Positions 12,043 to 24,045 of a DNA stretch of 64,000 nt are shown here, one piece after another. The position numbers and the translations under genes were made by a program. Under the pieces are notes generated by a model that saw only the letters and a program-made list of their open reading frames with translations, was not told the origin of the DNA and did no database searches. The stretch is from Astrocystis sublimbata (taxonomy: Eukaryota; Ascomycota; Sordariomycetes; Xylariales; Xylariaceae), in contig JAJNNY010000012.1 in the NCBI GenBank assembly GCA_022453515.1, positions 744,001 to 808,000 of the forward strand, written 5' to 3'. Each line of letters begins with the position of its first letter. Position 1 is the first letter of the stretch.

Positions 12043-15000
12043 GCGAGCTTAGTGGCTGGGCCAAGATTGACGGGGCTCTAATTCCAAAATAGTATCTAGC
12101 TATAATGGAAAACCCCATTATGGTCATGGGCATATTTAGAGAGTATCTCTGTAACAGTTAAAAGAGAATACCTAGGTACTTACGAGTAGCTGAGGCTGCT
12201 AGCTTATGTACCTAATTATGAGCGTATGCTTTTCTTTCTAGGCGAACTAGTTCCTGCTATTATTTTCGGAGTTTAGTGTCGCGCCAGCAATTGGCAATCA
12301 AGAGGCCCCGAGACCCTACGAAGCAATGGCGCCATGTTGTTACCAGCTTCGCTGGACCGGTTCCACACCCCAGCCAGAGATCTGTGAATACAGAATATGT
12401 ACGGAGTACAGAGTACATAGATTCAGAACGTAGGTGCGCATTCCAAAGCCTAGTACATCTATTCCAATAAACCTGCGAGGGAAACACTCTGTTGTCTGCG
12501 TAGTCAGTCGCTAAGAGGGTTAAAAAAAAACAAGAGCCTGCTCAGCCTCTGCAGCTGAGAGACACTTATAGGTTACTACTGGCACCTTATCTAAGCACTA
12601 GGTAAGGTCGCTGGGGGGGAAAAGGCTTGGTGGGCAGGACTTGGGATATCTACTCTAGCGAAAGGCGGGCGATCTCATACGGTGTAAAGTATCCTATAAT
12701 GCCAGGGGTTATCCAAGTGAACGCGTAACACATCTCACCACCAAATACTTCACCCCCCCCTTCACCGTAGGACCTTCGGGACCTGCGCGAGCTGCGGTAG
12801 TCAATCATTCATACATACCTAGGTACGTACATAGTAGGTAGGTAGTGATGGCTGGGTCTAGTATTGAACTACCCTAGCGAGCTAAGTAGCATTACTCGCG
12901 CGTCGTAGGTATGGTTGCGAAGCATTACGTGATTTGGCCACATTTTTAACACATTGGTGCGAAGCCAAGGCCATGTGAAACCAAATTTGAGGTAGGAATA
13001 ACATGAAGCTGTGCGTGCAGTGACTCGTCAGTGTAAGTATGCATCCAAATCGAGCACCTACTTACTATCGACTTGCTGATTTGCGTCTGCATCAAATCCT
13101 TCGTCAGCTTGTCGCGGACGGATAGAGAACAACAGTATAGGTCGCGAGATCTCGTCCCATGACTTACTTGCTCGACGGACGCTGTACGATAGATATGTGG
13201 TCATATCGTATGTCGTAGGAATATCGGGCCAGGTGCCCATACTACTGTAGGTATGTATATGTATCCGACTTGGAAGTTGAGTCCATGCGGAACGGCCGTG
13301 CTGTGTGTTTGGCCTCCCGCTCATATAATCCCGGGGCGATGCCCTCCAGAATCGTTCTAGAATCTGATCTCGGGGTTGGGCGAAGGCACACACACCATCG
13401 AGACGAGCGTCAAACTTGTTAGCACATGCTTTTGTTTCAGCATCTACATATACCATAGTATGCATACTTGTTAGCACCTAGTTGGAATAGGGAGGAAGTT
13501 TAAAATTACCCTGCATGTGGTCGGTAATGACTAAGTTCAATAAGTACGAGTATAATGGCTGCGCATGTTACGGTGCTGTGCCTAGGAAAGCAAGCCAAGA
13601 GCTGCGAGGGTGGCTTGGCTGAACATGATGCTACGCTACCTACGGTCCACCCTGTACTCGTACACCTCGACACCCCAGCTGCAGTGACGACGAGAGCACT
13701 CTGAATTCTATTCGAGTCCCTGGAGTTGTTTGGGACTACCGGTATCCCGGATGGGCTTGTACAACGCATCTTATGTTTCCAAGGCCGTCTCTCTGTGACC
13801 GGATTTGAGTCGGCGGCCATGGCCTCTTCTTGTAGTATCCCGTGCTCTGTGCTGCCCCAGCCAGACCAGTCGTACGCGCACGACGATACTCCGCAAACCA
13901 TACATGGATGGTATTGTAAGGTAGGGAGGGTAGGTGCCTATTGTAGATAATCCGTGACGAATGCAGCCCACCCGTGGCCGCAGCCGAGAGCGCAGCTCCC
14001 TATTGCCACTAGGGACTCTAGGTACTCGCCGCTACGCACACCTGCAGCATTCTCGTCCCCCAAAAGCCAACGACAGGATTCCCTTGCGCCGCCCTGCGGA
14101 CTATTATGTAGCGAGTAGGTAAGTAGTGTACGGATAGGGATGGTGTACGGACGGGGGTCTCTCTGTCGCTCAACGCATTCAAGGGAGAATGTAGCGCGCG
14201 CAGATCAATGTCAAAACAAAACAGTCCGGTGTGGAAGCGAACCGTCTCCTGTTCATGGACAGCTTTATCTGAATCTTGAAGTTGGCACCTCAGATCTGAA
14301 GCCTTGTTCAAGGCGGGCGTGCTGCGGGCCTGCCTGCTTGCTACCCAGCATGCCACCTGGGCAGTTACGTGTAAAGCACCAGCCCTGCACCATCCTCTTA
14401 GTGTACCTGGTATCTACAGGTACTTCTTGCAATCTGGTACAGTGCTTGGTTGATAGGTGCGGTCGAACAATAGGTGGAGGGGGCGAAGAACACACTGTAG
14501 CTATGTCCTTACTCAAGTGGATATCAGCAACGCCTACTGCCTACTACCTACTCGTAAGTCGTGCGCGTAGCGGTAGGGGCACACCACTAAACGGTACATT
14601 GCAAATGAACGGCAGCAGTCGCAGTCCCAAGCCAGCTGCAGAGAGCTGTAGCGTATCGCTCGCACACCAATCAGAACCTCGAACCCCTCACCTCCCTGAG
14701 GTCGTCTCCCATCGAGGTCCCATCTCAACCTCGGCAGGTACCTTATCCTATCTGCTGTGGTACGTGAAAGTGCCTACCTCATGTAGCCCAGCATGTCCAG
14801 GTATCTGCCTAAGGTAGGTGGCTAGGTCGGTAGTATGCACTTACCCGGGCGAGCAGCACACCTAATCGTGGACACACCAGGATTTCCCTGCGTTAGTAGC
14901 CCTCCCCCCTGTCCTGCCTCCCTGGGCAGGAAAGAGGCGAGAGAGGGCGGCAGAGAACAGAACAGGGTGGCCTTGGGCCTGGGCGAGTCGTCTGCACACC

Positions 15001-16042
15001 CGCCGTCAATCCACTATCGGACGGGCTAATACAACGCTCCCCCTGTCGACAAATTTATTCACCCCCTATCAGAATCCATCAGGACCGGCAAAAAGGCCCC
15101 TCCCACCGCTCCAACAGCCCAAGCTGTGCATCCAGCCATGTAGCCATGTAGCCCGCCCCAGCCGTGCGAGTCACTCTGCCAAGCCGGTGTGTTCCCGCCA
15201 GGTAGCTGCCCCGCTGCCTCTGGCGACAGGCTACTGCAGAGTACCGGCGCAGCACCGGCACAGTACCTGCTGCATGCGTCTCGATTCCAGCGCACTACAT
15301 GCACTACATGGTGCACATAGTACGTACTAGTACCAAGGTACCTACCTAGCACCTACATCTCGCTCGACACACCCGCCGCTCGACACCTTGCTGCGTGCGT
15401 CCTGCTTCCTGCTTCCTGCTTCCCGCCAATCTGAGAGAGGAGAGAGCGAGAGGGTCCCCTGCCGTCCCCTGCCACTGACGAGAGAAATTCCTGCTGGGTC
15501 CTCTTTGGCTGAATTTCATTGAATTGCACCAACTCCCCCTTTTGTCTCTCGTCCCGTCCCGTTCACCAACCCTCTCCTCCCCATCTACAATTCCGTCAAC
15601 ACCTGACGCCGTTGGCTAATTCAGCTTGAGCACTCGAGTGTGTTTCTGTTCTTTGTTCTTTGTTCACTCCATTTCCATCTTGGCCTCATTGCCACCGAGG
15701 TGTGCCGCTCGCTACCCGCCTCCTGCTGCAGGGCCTCGAGCGCGAGCCCAGTCCTCCCCTTGACGAAGTCCAGAACGACAACCACGACGACGACGCCAGC
15801 AACCTCCAGCTACTGTCCCTGGTAGCTCTCTTTCCATCCATTCAGCCAGTCACGCAGTGTGTCAACCTTTGCCTGTAACAGCCCTGGAATCACCCTGGTT
15901 GTCGGCACCACAAGATTAGAGTTGACGGGCGGACCGGCTCACGACGGGAGATTTGTGTGCCTGCCTACCAGGTAGCCGGGCCACGCTGGCTGCACGCGAG
16001 AAGTTTATCCCAACATCCTGGCAAGCCCTACCCTACAGAAAC

Positions 16043-17689
16043 ATGGGCGCAAATCGGCCAGCACCACACCAGAGGCTATTCACCATGCGGAACCCATTCG
16101 CGAGATGTGTCCTCTTCGCGGTTGTGCTCCTCATATTCCTCGGAGTGACATGGAAGTCCGAGCGGATAGAGAATGTGGGAACCCAGATCATCAAGGCCAC
16201 GTCGGCACACAATAAGGGAAGCCACATTCCTCAACAGCCGCTCGGCGACTCCCCGCAAGCCGGGGATCTCGATGTCCCGCCTGTCTCAGACCACGTAATG
16301 AACTGCGCCGTCGACGCCAACTACATGGCCCAGCTGAAGGGGAAGTACGAGTTGATGGATGGCTTCCAGTATTTCAAGCGTTATGTCAAGATCAACCGCC
16401 AACCCATCAAGCGAAGGTCGGTCAGCAAGCTGGATCAAGAGTTCTTGCCCGGTAACGTGCTCAAGGCCATCGACCTCCAAAATCCCAACTTCGGCAACGA
16501 GAAATGTGTTGAGCCCCTCAATGTCTACGTCCCGGAATCCCCATACCCTGCGACGGGCAATCTCTCTGATTTCATGTTCGGAGTTTCGACAACATTCAAG
16601 CGATTCAGTGGCGACAAGACCAGCCCGGTCAATGAGTGGATTTACTGGTTGACCGACGGCAAGGGTAATTCCAACGGCGGTAAACTCATCCTCCTACTTC
16701 TTGACGCCACCGAAGAGCAGATCACACACGCGAGGACCGTGCTGCGGGATGCTGGCATTGACGTGGATGTCTACCATTCCGACTCCACTATGGAGATGGC
16801 TGTCCGATACTTGACCCTGATCCCTACTCTGTACAACCACCCCGACCGACCGACCAAGAAGTGGCTAGTCTCCTGCGACGACGACACTTTCTTCCCTAGT
16901 GTACACAGGCTTGTGCAGAAATTCGAGGACTATGACGCCACCCAACAACTTTACATCGGTGTGCTATCTGAAGACATAAACAACGTGGACCGTCACGGCT
17001 CACAGGCTTTTGGGGGTGCAGGCGTTTTCTTGTCTGTGCCTCTTGCGGAAGAGATCACCCGAAACTACGAAACATGCAAAACCGACGAGAAGATCAAGGA
17101 ATCCAACTCAGGATGGGGCCCACAAGGCGATATTCTGTTGCGGAAATGTATCTACGAAAATTCGGATGTTCGTCTATCGGTTCTGCATGGGCTGTTCCAA
17201 TTGGATCTATACGGTGACCCATCCGGATTCTACGAGGCCGGCATAACACCAGTCTCCCTGCACCACTTCAAGGGTGGCGGCTGGCACAGCGCCATGCCTT
17301 GGGAGTACACCAAGATCGCGCATATCTGCGGCGAAGACTGCACATTGCAACGATTTCAAACAGCAGATGACTTTATCATTTCAACTGGGTTCAGCGTAGT
17401 ACATTACCCTCTTGGCGTTGATTTCAACCTCCAACAAATGGAACGCACCTTCGCCGCTGCCCCTCAAGATAAAGGATGGAATCTGGACTACGTTTTTGAT
17501 CCTCAGCGACCAAGTTTGCTGAAGACGGGCCGCAAGATTAGTTGGGACTTGCAGGAGGCGACAGTCACCCCGGACAACACGGTCAGGCAGGTATACGTAC
17601 GCAAAGCAAACGACTGGCGATGGGTGGACAAGAATGAGCGACCCATGTCCCAAGTCGATGGCATTATTGAACTTGTGTGGATCCCTTAA
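16043..17689 (+). CDS. Glycosyltransferase family 31, type II membrane protein
   Basis: Fungal GT31 (fringe/galactosyltransferase-like) protein expected to act in the Golgi on glycans. A single exon encodes 548 aa from the ATG at 16043; an alternative ATG at 16085 sits just before the membrane anchor. After a short basic N-terminus comes one hydrophobic span (about residues 21-37, FARCVLFAVVLLIFLGVTW), which suggests type II topology with a lumenal catalytic part. The DxD metal/nucleotide-sugar motif appears as SCDDDTFFPS with Asp279-281. Conserved blocks FGVSTTFKR, HGSQAFGGAGVFLS, SGWGPQGDILLRKC and SLHHFKGGGWH follow. The acceptor cannot be told from sequence. A long pyrimidine-rich leader precedes it. 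Confidence 0.9.
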   Translation: MGANRPAPHQRLFTMRNPFARCVLFAVVLLIFLGVTWKSERIENVGTQIIKATSAHNKGSHIPQQPLGDSPQAGDLDVPPVSDHVMNCAVDANYMAQLKGKYELMDGFQYFKRYVKINRQPIKRRSVSKLDQEFLPGNVLKAIDLQNPNFGNEKCVEPLNVYVPESPYPATGNLSDFMFGVSTTFKRFSGDKTSPVNEWIYWLTDGKGNSNGGKLILLLLDATEEQITHARTVLRDAGIDVDVYHSDSTMEMAVRYLTLIPTLYNHPDRPTKKWLVSCDDDTFFPSVHRLVQKFEDYDATQQLYIGVLSEDINNVDRHGSQAFGGAGVFLSVPLAEEITRNYETCKTDEKIKESNSGWGPQGDILLRKCIYENSDVRLSVLHGLFQLDLYGDPSGFYEAGITPVSLHHFKGGGWHSAMPWEYTKIAHICGEDCTLQRFQTADDFIISTGFSVVHYPLGVDFNLQQMERTFAAAPQDKGWNLDYVFDPQRPSLLKTGRKISWDLQEATVTPDNTVRQVYVRKANDWRWVDKNERPMSQVDGIIELVWIP

Positions 17690-18782
17690 GAAATCCCTCG
17701 CAAGAGCCTATTTCCAGACGAACTGACGAATCACCTAAATGACGGCGCAATTGATGGTGTATCTTGGGGTATTACTATTTTGGAAACATGGCTTGGAAAG
17801 CGGCTGCGAGGAATGCATGGATATTTCAAAAAAGGAACGAACGACCAGATTCTCAGAACCCTTGGAGGTCTGCATGTGGTCATAGCGGTAATTACCGCAC
17901 GCGGTGCTTCTCGCATCCTTTGAGATGCTCGATCTTCAAAACTATTCGCTCGTCCAGCTAGAACGCAGCATCAAAGGCGATTTAATAGGAGCGAGCACCG
18001 ACCTTTGGTGTACTGCTTCCCGGCGCTTAAATGTGCTTCACTTGCCAACACACCTGTGGCATCTGGACAACGGCGTATTCGAGTTCACCCATTCGGAAGC
18101 GTCATACGATAATGCATAATATACTTTCGTCCTCTTCCCTTCGTCGTCGCTCATTGGCTTGTCGCTATCGATTGCTCTTCGGCAGGCTCGTCTAGCAACG
18201 CAGGCTCGTGGACCCATCAAGCATCAACCCATCAACATCCTTTTACCTTCAATTTGTCCTGGCTGTGCACCAGCGAACGCGGCGTCCAGCGGGCATCATT
18301 CTAACCGCTTCAAGCATTTGCCCCATGGCATCGTTCTATCATTTTTGCCGCACACCTCGCATGCAGCAAGAGATATATCCATGACGCCCCTATCGTGATG
18401 GGGAAGCGCATCAAATCTGAACAAATTAACTTCACTTCTCTTTTATCCATTTGTATCATAGATCTGTTTACGTCGGCCACGGGAGTTGAGGAGATAGAAG
18501 TCAGTGCATTTGTATTCACGAGACGTAGGGAAGGAGCCAATCATGGGCCCCACGAATGATTGTTGGAGTGTTGAACACCTGTACATTGGTGAATATGGAC
18601 TGTCTGGGGACCAGCTGGCCTCGGTATCGAAGTGCTCGAGACGAGGATCTTCATGACTGTCGCTCCCTTCAGTTGTACATATGTTAGAATAGCCGCGCCA
18701 AGCACTGGACGTACATGCAAACTCATTCCACCTAACCCAGCCATTCCTCCCATTTGTTACCCCGTGAGGTGCAACTGTATAC
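17690..18782. other. Intergenic, 3' flanks of two convergent genes
   Basis: The GT31 gene and the small membrane-protein gene converge here. I see no further gene. A 71-codon minus frame beginning GGMAGLGG (18541-18753) has no supporting signal. Confidence 0.5.
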
Positions 18783-19298
18783 TCAGACCCCGCCTTCTGT
18801 GTCAAAGGGTTCCGGGGCTACTGCAGGCGCACCTACTATAGTAGTTTAGTGTCAATACAATCCTCTCATAGGGGGTTCCGGCCGTCACTCACCATAATCG
18901 GGCGCAACTTGAGCTGCCTGAAAAATGGTCGCACCGAAATCGGACGTGAGGAAGCAGTAGAAGATGTATCCCAAGAGGAGGACGATGACGGATCCGACGC
19001 TCAGAAGCCGCAGGAGCCGCTCCATGGTGGACCAGCGAACCTCCACCCGGACCGGCCGCTCCCCTCGCTGCGCCTGGAACATGCCGTATGGACCAGAGGA
19101 GCTGTAGGTTGTGTAGTCGGCCCCGGTGATGCCCGTTGCCTCTGGTCGAGGCACGCGGCTACCATCCTCGAGGTCATCGTCACAGAGGGTGGGGGCCTCG
19201 CTGTCGTCGCAGGTGAACTCGGGCTCCTCCGGGATGCTGGGGAACGGAGCGGATTCCGAGTAGTACGGAGTCCGGCGGTAGTGGGTCGCGTTACCCAT
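18783..19298 (-). CDS. Small single-span membrane protein, uncharacterised
   Basis: I do not recognise this protein. The frame from 19298 encodes an acidic, Pro/Ser/Tyr-rich N-terminal ~100 residues and then one strong hydrophobic span (LLSVGSVIVLLLGYIFYCFL, about residues 101-120) preceded by Arg residues. This suggests a membrane-anchored protein with its long N-terminal part cytosolic. Read straight through it stops after 137 aa. That stop lies inside a perfect GTGAGT donor at 18892, and splicing to the acceptor at 18821 (72-nt intron, with an ACTAAAC branch-like sequence) gives a 147-aa form ending APDYVAPEPFDTEGGV. I prefer the spliced model (exons 19298-18893 and 18820-18783). Either ending leaves the membrane span intact. 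Confidence 0.55.
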
Positions 19299-20580
19299 CG
19301 TAGGTAGGATCGATATGTGGAGTTATTCGGAGAAGAACGAGGTGTATATATGATGATGATGCTGACTCGCTGATTTAAACTTCCATCGTCTCAATAGATA
19401 GATGGACCTGGAGAACTCGGGGAGCGGAATATAGTAGAGACATGATGAATATGCTCTCTCTTACACTCTCTCTCTCACACTCGCACATATATACACACGG
19501 GCAGCGGGGTTTCCTTTTTACCTTTACGTGGGACGATATAGAGTTTCCTCCCTCGAGTGCAGATTACGACAGCTTAAGTTTCCCTTGCGGCGACCTCTCT
19601 GCGGGCTCGATGAAAATACGTGGTTTTATGCTCGCAAAACTGCAGTAGAGTTTCCGAGGGCTTGCATGGTACCTTGTGCCGAGAGACGTTTGGCCCCGGT
19701 GACCGGTCAGTGTGTTCGGGCTGACGCACTGTAATGAATACTGCCTTGTTCGACATTGAGTAATCTACAAGGCGAATGTAGATCCAGTAAGGCTCTCGAC
19801 TGTTGTGCAGCTGATAGAGAAGAGGAATACGCTCTCTCACCTTTCTGGTGACCCTTGCTTGGGGACATGATGAGCAAGGCACGGGTAGCTGGGCTTTGCT
19901 GTTGTTATAAGTATTGTGTCGATGTGAAGGACTTATCAGCACCCGGTCGGCTCGGTATCAATGTTCAGCGTTGGGATGTTAGGCTAATATGCAGAGATGA
20001 ACCGTGAGACGAAATACACAGCTACAGCTATCCAGGCAAAGCCAAGGTTCAGGGGTCATCATGGTTGGTCTCAAACGGACAGTCTTGCTCGTCTTGTACA
20101 TGTGAAGCAAGAGTACTTGTGAAGCAATGATGAGGCGATTCCCACATGTAAGGGAACTAACTTATATGATCTGGTTTGCGTGACGGGTAGGTGACTCGGG
20201 TGAGGGCATCTCTTGAGCCAGGGATTCCTACCTACATGTACCTACTAAGGCGATTCTACGGTTAGGCAAGCACCTACCTGAGTATGTAAATCCCTACCCA
20301 TACATGCCGTAGTAGGCGAGGTAGGTACCTAGGCGGGCACGTGGCGGGGTTCGCGGGCTGGGCGACCGACCCCACCAGCCCTAGGTAAGTACCTACCTAG
20401 GTACAACGAGAGGAAGCATCAGCTTAGGTAGCTATTTGTAGGTCTGCGCCTAACGTTGGAGGTCTTGCATTGTACATACATATTGTGTGTGGTTGCGCCT
20501 TCAAGGTTGTTTTCTCTACAGTACCTACCTACATATGTAGTACTTATTTTGCCTTGGATATTTGTTTATATTTTATATTT

Positions 20581-20600
20581 ACATCTACATCTACATCTAC
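20581..20600. repeat. ACATCT hexanucleotide repeat
   Basis: About 3.3 copies of a 6-base unit in the probable palA 5' leader. Confidence 0.75.
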
Positions 20601-20726
20601 CACCTGGCACTTACATGCCCACAGCTCCGAACATCCGAACAGTCCTTTCATTTCCGCAACAGCAGCAACCAGCGATTCTGATTCTTCTCCAACACAATTT
20701 CATCTCAAACAGGCCAGGTCTCCCCG

Positions 20727-20750
20727 GACACCGACACCGACACCGACACC
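20727..20750. repeat. GACACC hexanucleotide repeat
   Basis: Four exact 6-base units, 31 bases upstream of the palA start codon. Confidence 0.85.
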
Positions 20751-20780
20751 GACAACATCTCGGGGCACCGGTCGCCGGCC

Positions 20781-23475
20781 ATGCAGAGCAACAATGGCAA
20801 CGGCATCCTGGCTGTGCCGTTCCGCAAGGGCGCCCACGTGTCGCTGTCGACGGCCATCAAGCAGTACATCTCGACCAAGTACGACCAGCACCCGGACATG
20901 TTCCGCCAAGACCTCGACGTCATCGACGCCCTGAGGCGAGACGCCGTCGATGTGCGCGAGCCCCATCCCAGCGGCCTCAAGAAGCTGCAGGCCTATGCCG
21001 CCCAGCTGGTCTGGATCGCCGGCAAGTTCCCCATCGACATCGGCGCCGACTTCACCTGGTATCCCTCCCTGGGCTACAACATCGACCGCCCCGTCGTCCA
21101 CAACAACCTCCAGTTCGAGCGCGCCAACATCGTCTACAACCTCGCCGCCCTGTACTCGCAGCTCGCCATCGCCAGCAACCGCACAGACACGGACGGCCTG
21201 AAGACCGCCGCCAGCTACTTCAACCATGCCGCCGGCGTCCTCGCCCACCTCAAGAATGAGATCATCCCCGACCTGAGGACCACGCCGCCCGACGACATGG
21301 ACGAGCACTCCCTCGAGTCGCTCATTCAGCTGCAGCTAGCCCAGTCGCAGGAGTGTTTCTGGCAGAAGGCGGTTATGGACCGCTACAAGGACGCCTCCAT
21401 CGCCAAGCTGGCCGCCAAGGTCTCCGACCTCTACAACCTCGCCGGCGAGGCTGCCATGCGCTCTGAGGCCATCAGCAGCAGCTGGATCCACCACATGAGC
21501 GCCAAACACCACCACTTCGCTGCCGCCGCCCAGTATCGAGCAGCCTGCGAGTGCCTGGAAAAGCGCAAATACGGCGAGGAGGTCGCCAGGCTCCAAGACG
21601 CTGTCGCATGTGTCGCCGAGGGTATCAAGGAGACCAAAGGTGGCTATCTCAGCAAGATAGTCATCGAGGACCTGAACAGCCTCAAGAAGCGGGTTGAAGA
21701 TCACTTGCAAACCGCTGAGCGCGATAACGACAAGATCTATCTGAGTATGTTCCCTTCCGGCGACAGCGCTGGGGCGGCGGGTTTACTTGCTAATTGTCTC
21801 TCTGCTAGATCCTGTCCCCCCTAAATCCGAACTCAAGATCCTTGACAGAGCTACCATGGCCGTCGCCCGTATACCGCCCCAGGTTGCTACACCGTTGGAG
21901 TACATAGGCGACAAAAGCGAGTTTGGGCCGGCACTCTTTACAAAACTGGTCCCTTATTCTGTTCATCTCGCGGTTTCTATCTACGAGGAGCGCCGGGACC
22001 GCATGGTGAACCAAAACGTCATAACCGAGCTGGAGACTCTAAATGAGAGGATACACGAAATATTATCACAACTCAATCTTCCCGGCTCCATACAGGCCTT
22101 CGAAAAACCGCTGGGATTACCTGGCACCCTAGTCCAGCATGCAGAGGAAATTCGCCAAGCAGACGCCATCAACCGGCTACAAAGGAGCTTTGCGGATATC
22201 AAGAAGCTGCGGGATGCCGATATGGCCATGTATGATGAGGGCAATGGGTTCCTTCAAGCAGAGGACGAGGAGGATAACCGACTACGTATGAAGTTTGGCA
22301 CAGATCGATGGATCCGCCCAGAGAGTCGCGCTGAGCCGACCCAAGGTGCTAAACTGTGGAACCAAGCAACTGAAGCTGAAGGTTGGTTTGCGAACAGCGC
22401 AAGCAGCGACGGGGTGGTGCGCGAAAAGTTCTACAATGTCGAGTCGACGTTGGCAATCCTAGCTGGGCCGGACCGTGGTATCATGGACTTCGTGCCCTCG
22501 TCACGGCGCACCGAAATTCCTGAGACGCTGAAACCAGCCATCGGGCGACTGCGCAGCATTTATAACGATGTTATGCGCCTCGAAAGCCGCCGTCGCCGAA
22601 AAGCTGATGCGCTCCGGGAAAAGGCCCGTGGCGACGACATCAAATCGGACATTCTGGCAGAAGCTGCGCGGTTAGAGCGTAATCAGGCAGTAGCCACTGC
22701 TATCGTCCCAGCGCACTTCGAGGATTTTTTCGATAAACGTTTAGATACACTATACGAACCTGACTTGGACATGGTGCAAAAGGAGGGCGCTGAACAGGAG
22801 AAGATTCTATCCGATCTCGTTCGAGCAAACCGCGATTTCGAAAGCCAAAAGAAATCGGTTGGCGACAAGGGTAACCGCGAAAGGGAGCAAGCTCTTCAGA
22901 AGCTTGAAAATGCCTATTATAAATACAAGGAACTCACCAACAACGTCGAGGTCGGCAGGAAGTTCTACAACGACCTGAGTCGCATTGTCGGTAATTTCAG
23001 GGACAGTGCCAGGACTTTCGCAACTGAGCGACGACGAGAAGCACGTATGCTTGAGGAAGAGCTAAGTATGCCACCGCTCAGCAACCTATCTCTTAGCCAA
23101 CGGGAGCACGCCCAGCCGCCCGCCCCTGCCACTGCCTGGACGGGCGCTTCTAGTTATCAGCAACCGGCTCAGTCTCAAGCTCTACCGCAGGTGGAAAATT
23201 CATACCACGGCGGCCAACCAGCTGCCTCTTCCACGAGACAGCAGGTTCACAGTCCACCAGAGGCGCATATCCAGTCGTGGGCGCCTCCTCACGAAACAGT
23301 GGCTCCCCAGCCACAACAGCCGAGAACAAACCCTGTGCAGCAAATTTGGAATCAGGAAATGCCGCTCAAGTTCTCGAACACGAGCAATTCCTCCGTTAAT
23401 AGTGCGGCCCCGCCGCGTAATAGTAACCCACCGAGTGGAACTTGGGACCCGAGCAACGGGATTCGTTTCGGCTAG
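20781..23475 (+). CDS. palA: pH-response scaffold PalA / Rim20 (BRO1 domain)
   Basis: PalA/Rim20 is the BRO1-domain scaffold that binds ESCRT-III and the YPX(L/I) motifs of the transcription factor PacC/Rim101, bringing it to its protease during alkaline-pH signalling. Two exons, 20781-21744 and 21809-23475, encode 876 aa. The 64-nt intron splits an Asn codon and restores IYLNPVPPKSELK. The BRO1 domain covers roughly residues 5-390, with GADFTWYPSLGYN and an Ala/His-rich helical core. A long helical V-domain follows (about 395-715), then a Pro/Gln/Ser-rich tail. The length is slightly above that of characterised homologues, owing to the tail. The start is the ATG directly before the conserved N-terminal block. 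The other Alix-like fungal protein, Bro1, fits less well. Confidence 0.93.
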
Positions 23476-24045
23476 GAGTCGAACACGTCTCGCCGAAGGG
23501 CTTAAATCGAACTTGACCCCCAAATATATTCATAGTTCAGAAAAGTGACGAGTCGGCGAACATGAAGACAACCCGTGTTTTAGCGACGTTGGAAGCGATT
23601 GCTGCAGATGAAGACCAGAACTGGAGTTGTGAGCAGAAATGAGTCATGCATGAATGAATTCCATGCATACACAAACATGGTGTACATATGAAATACTTAT
23701 TCGCTGAGCCATATCCAACCTTTGAGCGTGAGGTATCAAGTTCTTTTTCAATAAAGGTCTGTAGACTAAACTTCGGTCAGGCTCCTTTAGCACCTGAACA
23801 ATGACACGGGCATTCCAACCAACTTGTCGGTTTTTACAAACAATAGGCATCGTTTGGCAACAAAGCCCTTGTTTTGGTGTTGGCCTGTATAAGAACTTGG
23901 ACTTATCCACTATCCTGATCATTGCCCTTTTTAATTAGAACCAGCCACTTCGATATCAATCAAGGTAAACCCAATCACACCAAAAACTGCTTTTTTATAC
24001 AATACAGCATACTCATCTGTTAAGGATACTCAGTAAGACACCAAT
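23476..24045. other. Intergenic, palA to SRR1-like gene
   Basis: About 570 A/T-rich bases contain the palA 3' end and the promoter of the next gene. No gene is seen. Confidence 0.6.

Larger units (their letters stand above)
7899..16042. other. 8.1-kb gene-free stretch
   Basis: No coding gene is supportable. Many short frames occur on both strands; the longest (225 codons at 14140-14817) has no recognisable domain. The stretch contains small tandem duplications (near 8961, 9184, 12005 and 15400), a GAAA run at 11958, and two exact TACCTAGGTA palindromes (12169, 12816). The last ~600 bases become C/T-rich, as expected for the promoter and leader of the following glycosyltransferase. Confidence 0.55.
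19299..20780. promoter_or_regulatory. Divergent upstream region of the small membrane protein and palA
   Basis: No gene is seen. Between 20225 and 20410 the sequence is saturated with TACC/GGTA words, including an exact TACCTAGGTA at 20394. A GCCAAG hexamer (the PacC consensus core GCCARG) occurs at 20041 and a GCCAGG at 20713. Simple repeats lie in the probable palA leader: ATCTAC units at 20581-20600 and four GACACC units at 20727-20750. Confidence 0.5.

Noticed and set aside
14140..14817. 225-codon plus-strand open frame in the gene desert
   Set aside because: Irregular composition with many Cys, Ser and Pro, no domain, no signal peptide, and no conserved-looking motif. Probably chance in a stop-poor stretch.
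18541..18753. 71-codon minus frame starting GGMAGLGG, downstream of the small membrane protein
   Set aside because: Considered as a further exon of that gene, but it needs a less natural splice, and the preferred acceptor gives a short acidic tail with a clean stop before it.
20456..21259. 267-codon plus frame overlapping the start of palA
   Set aside because: An out-of-frame shadow of the GC-rich palA exon and its repeat-bearing leader, with a Pro/Arg/His-rich nonsense composition.
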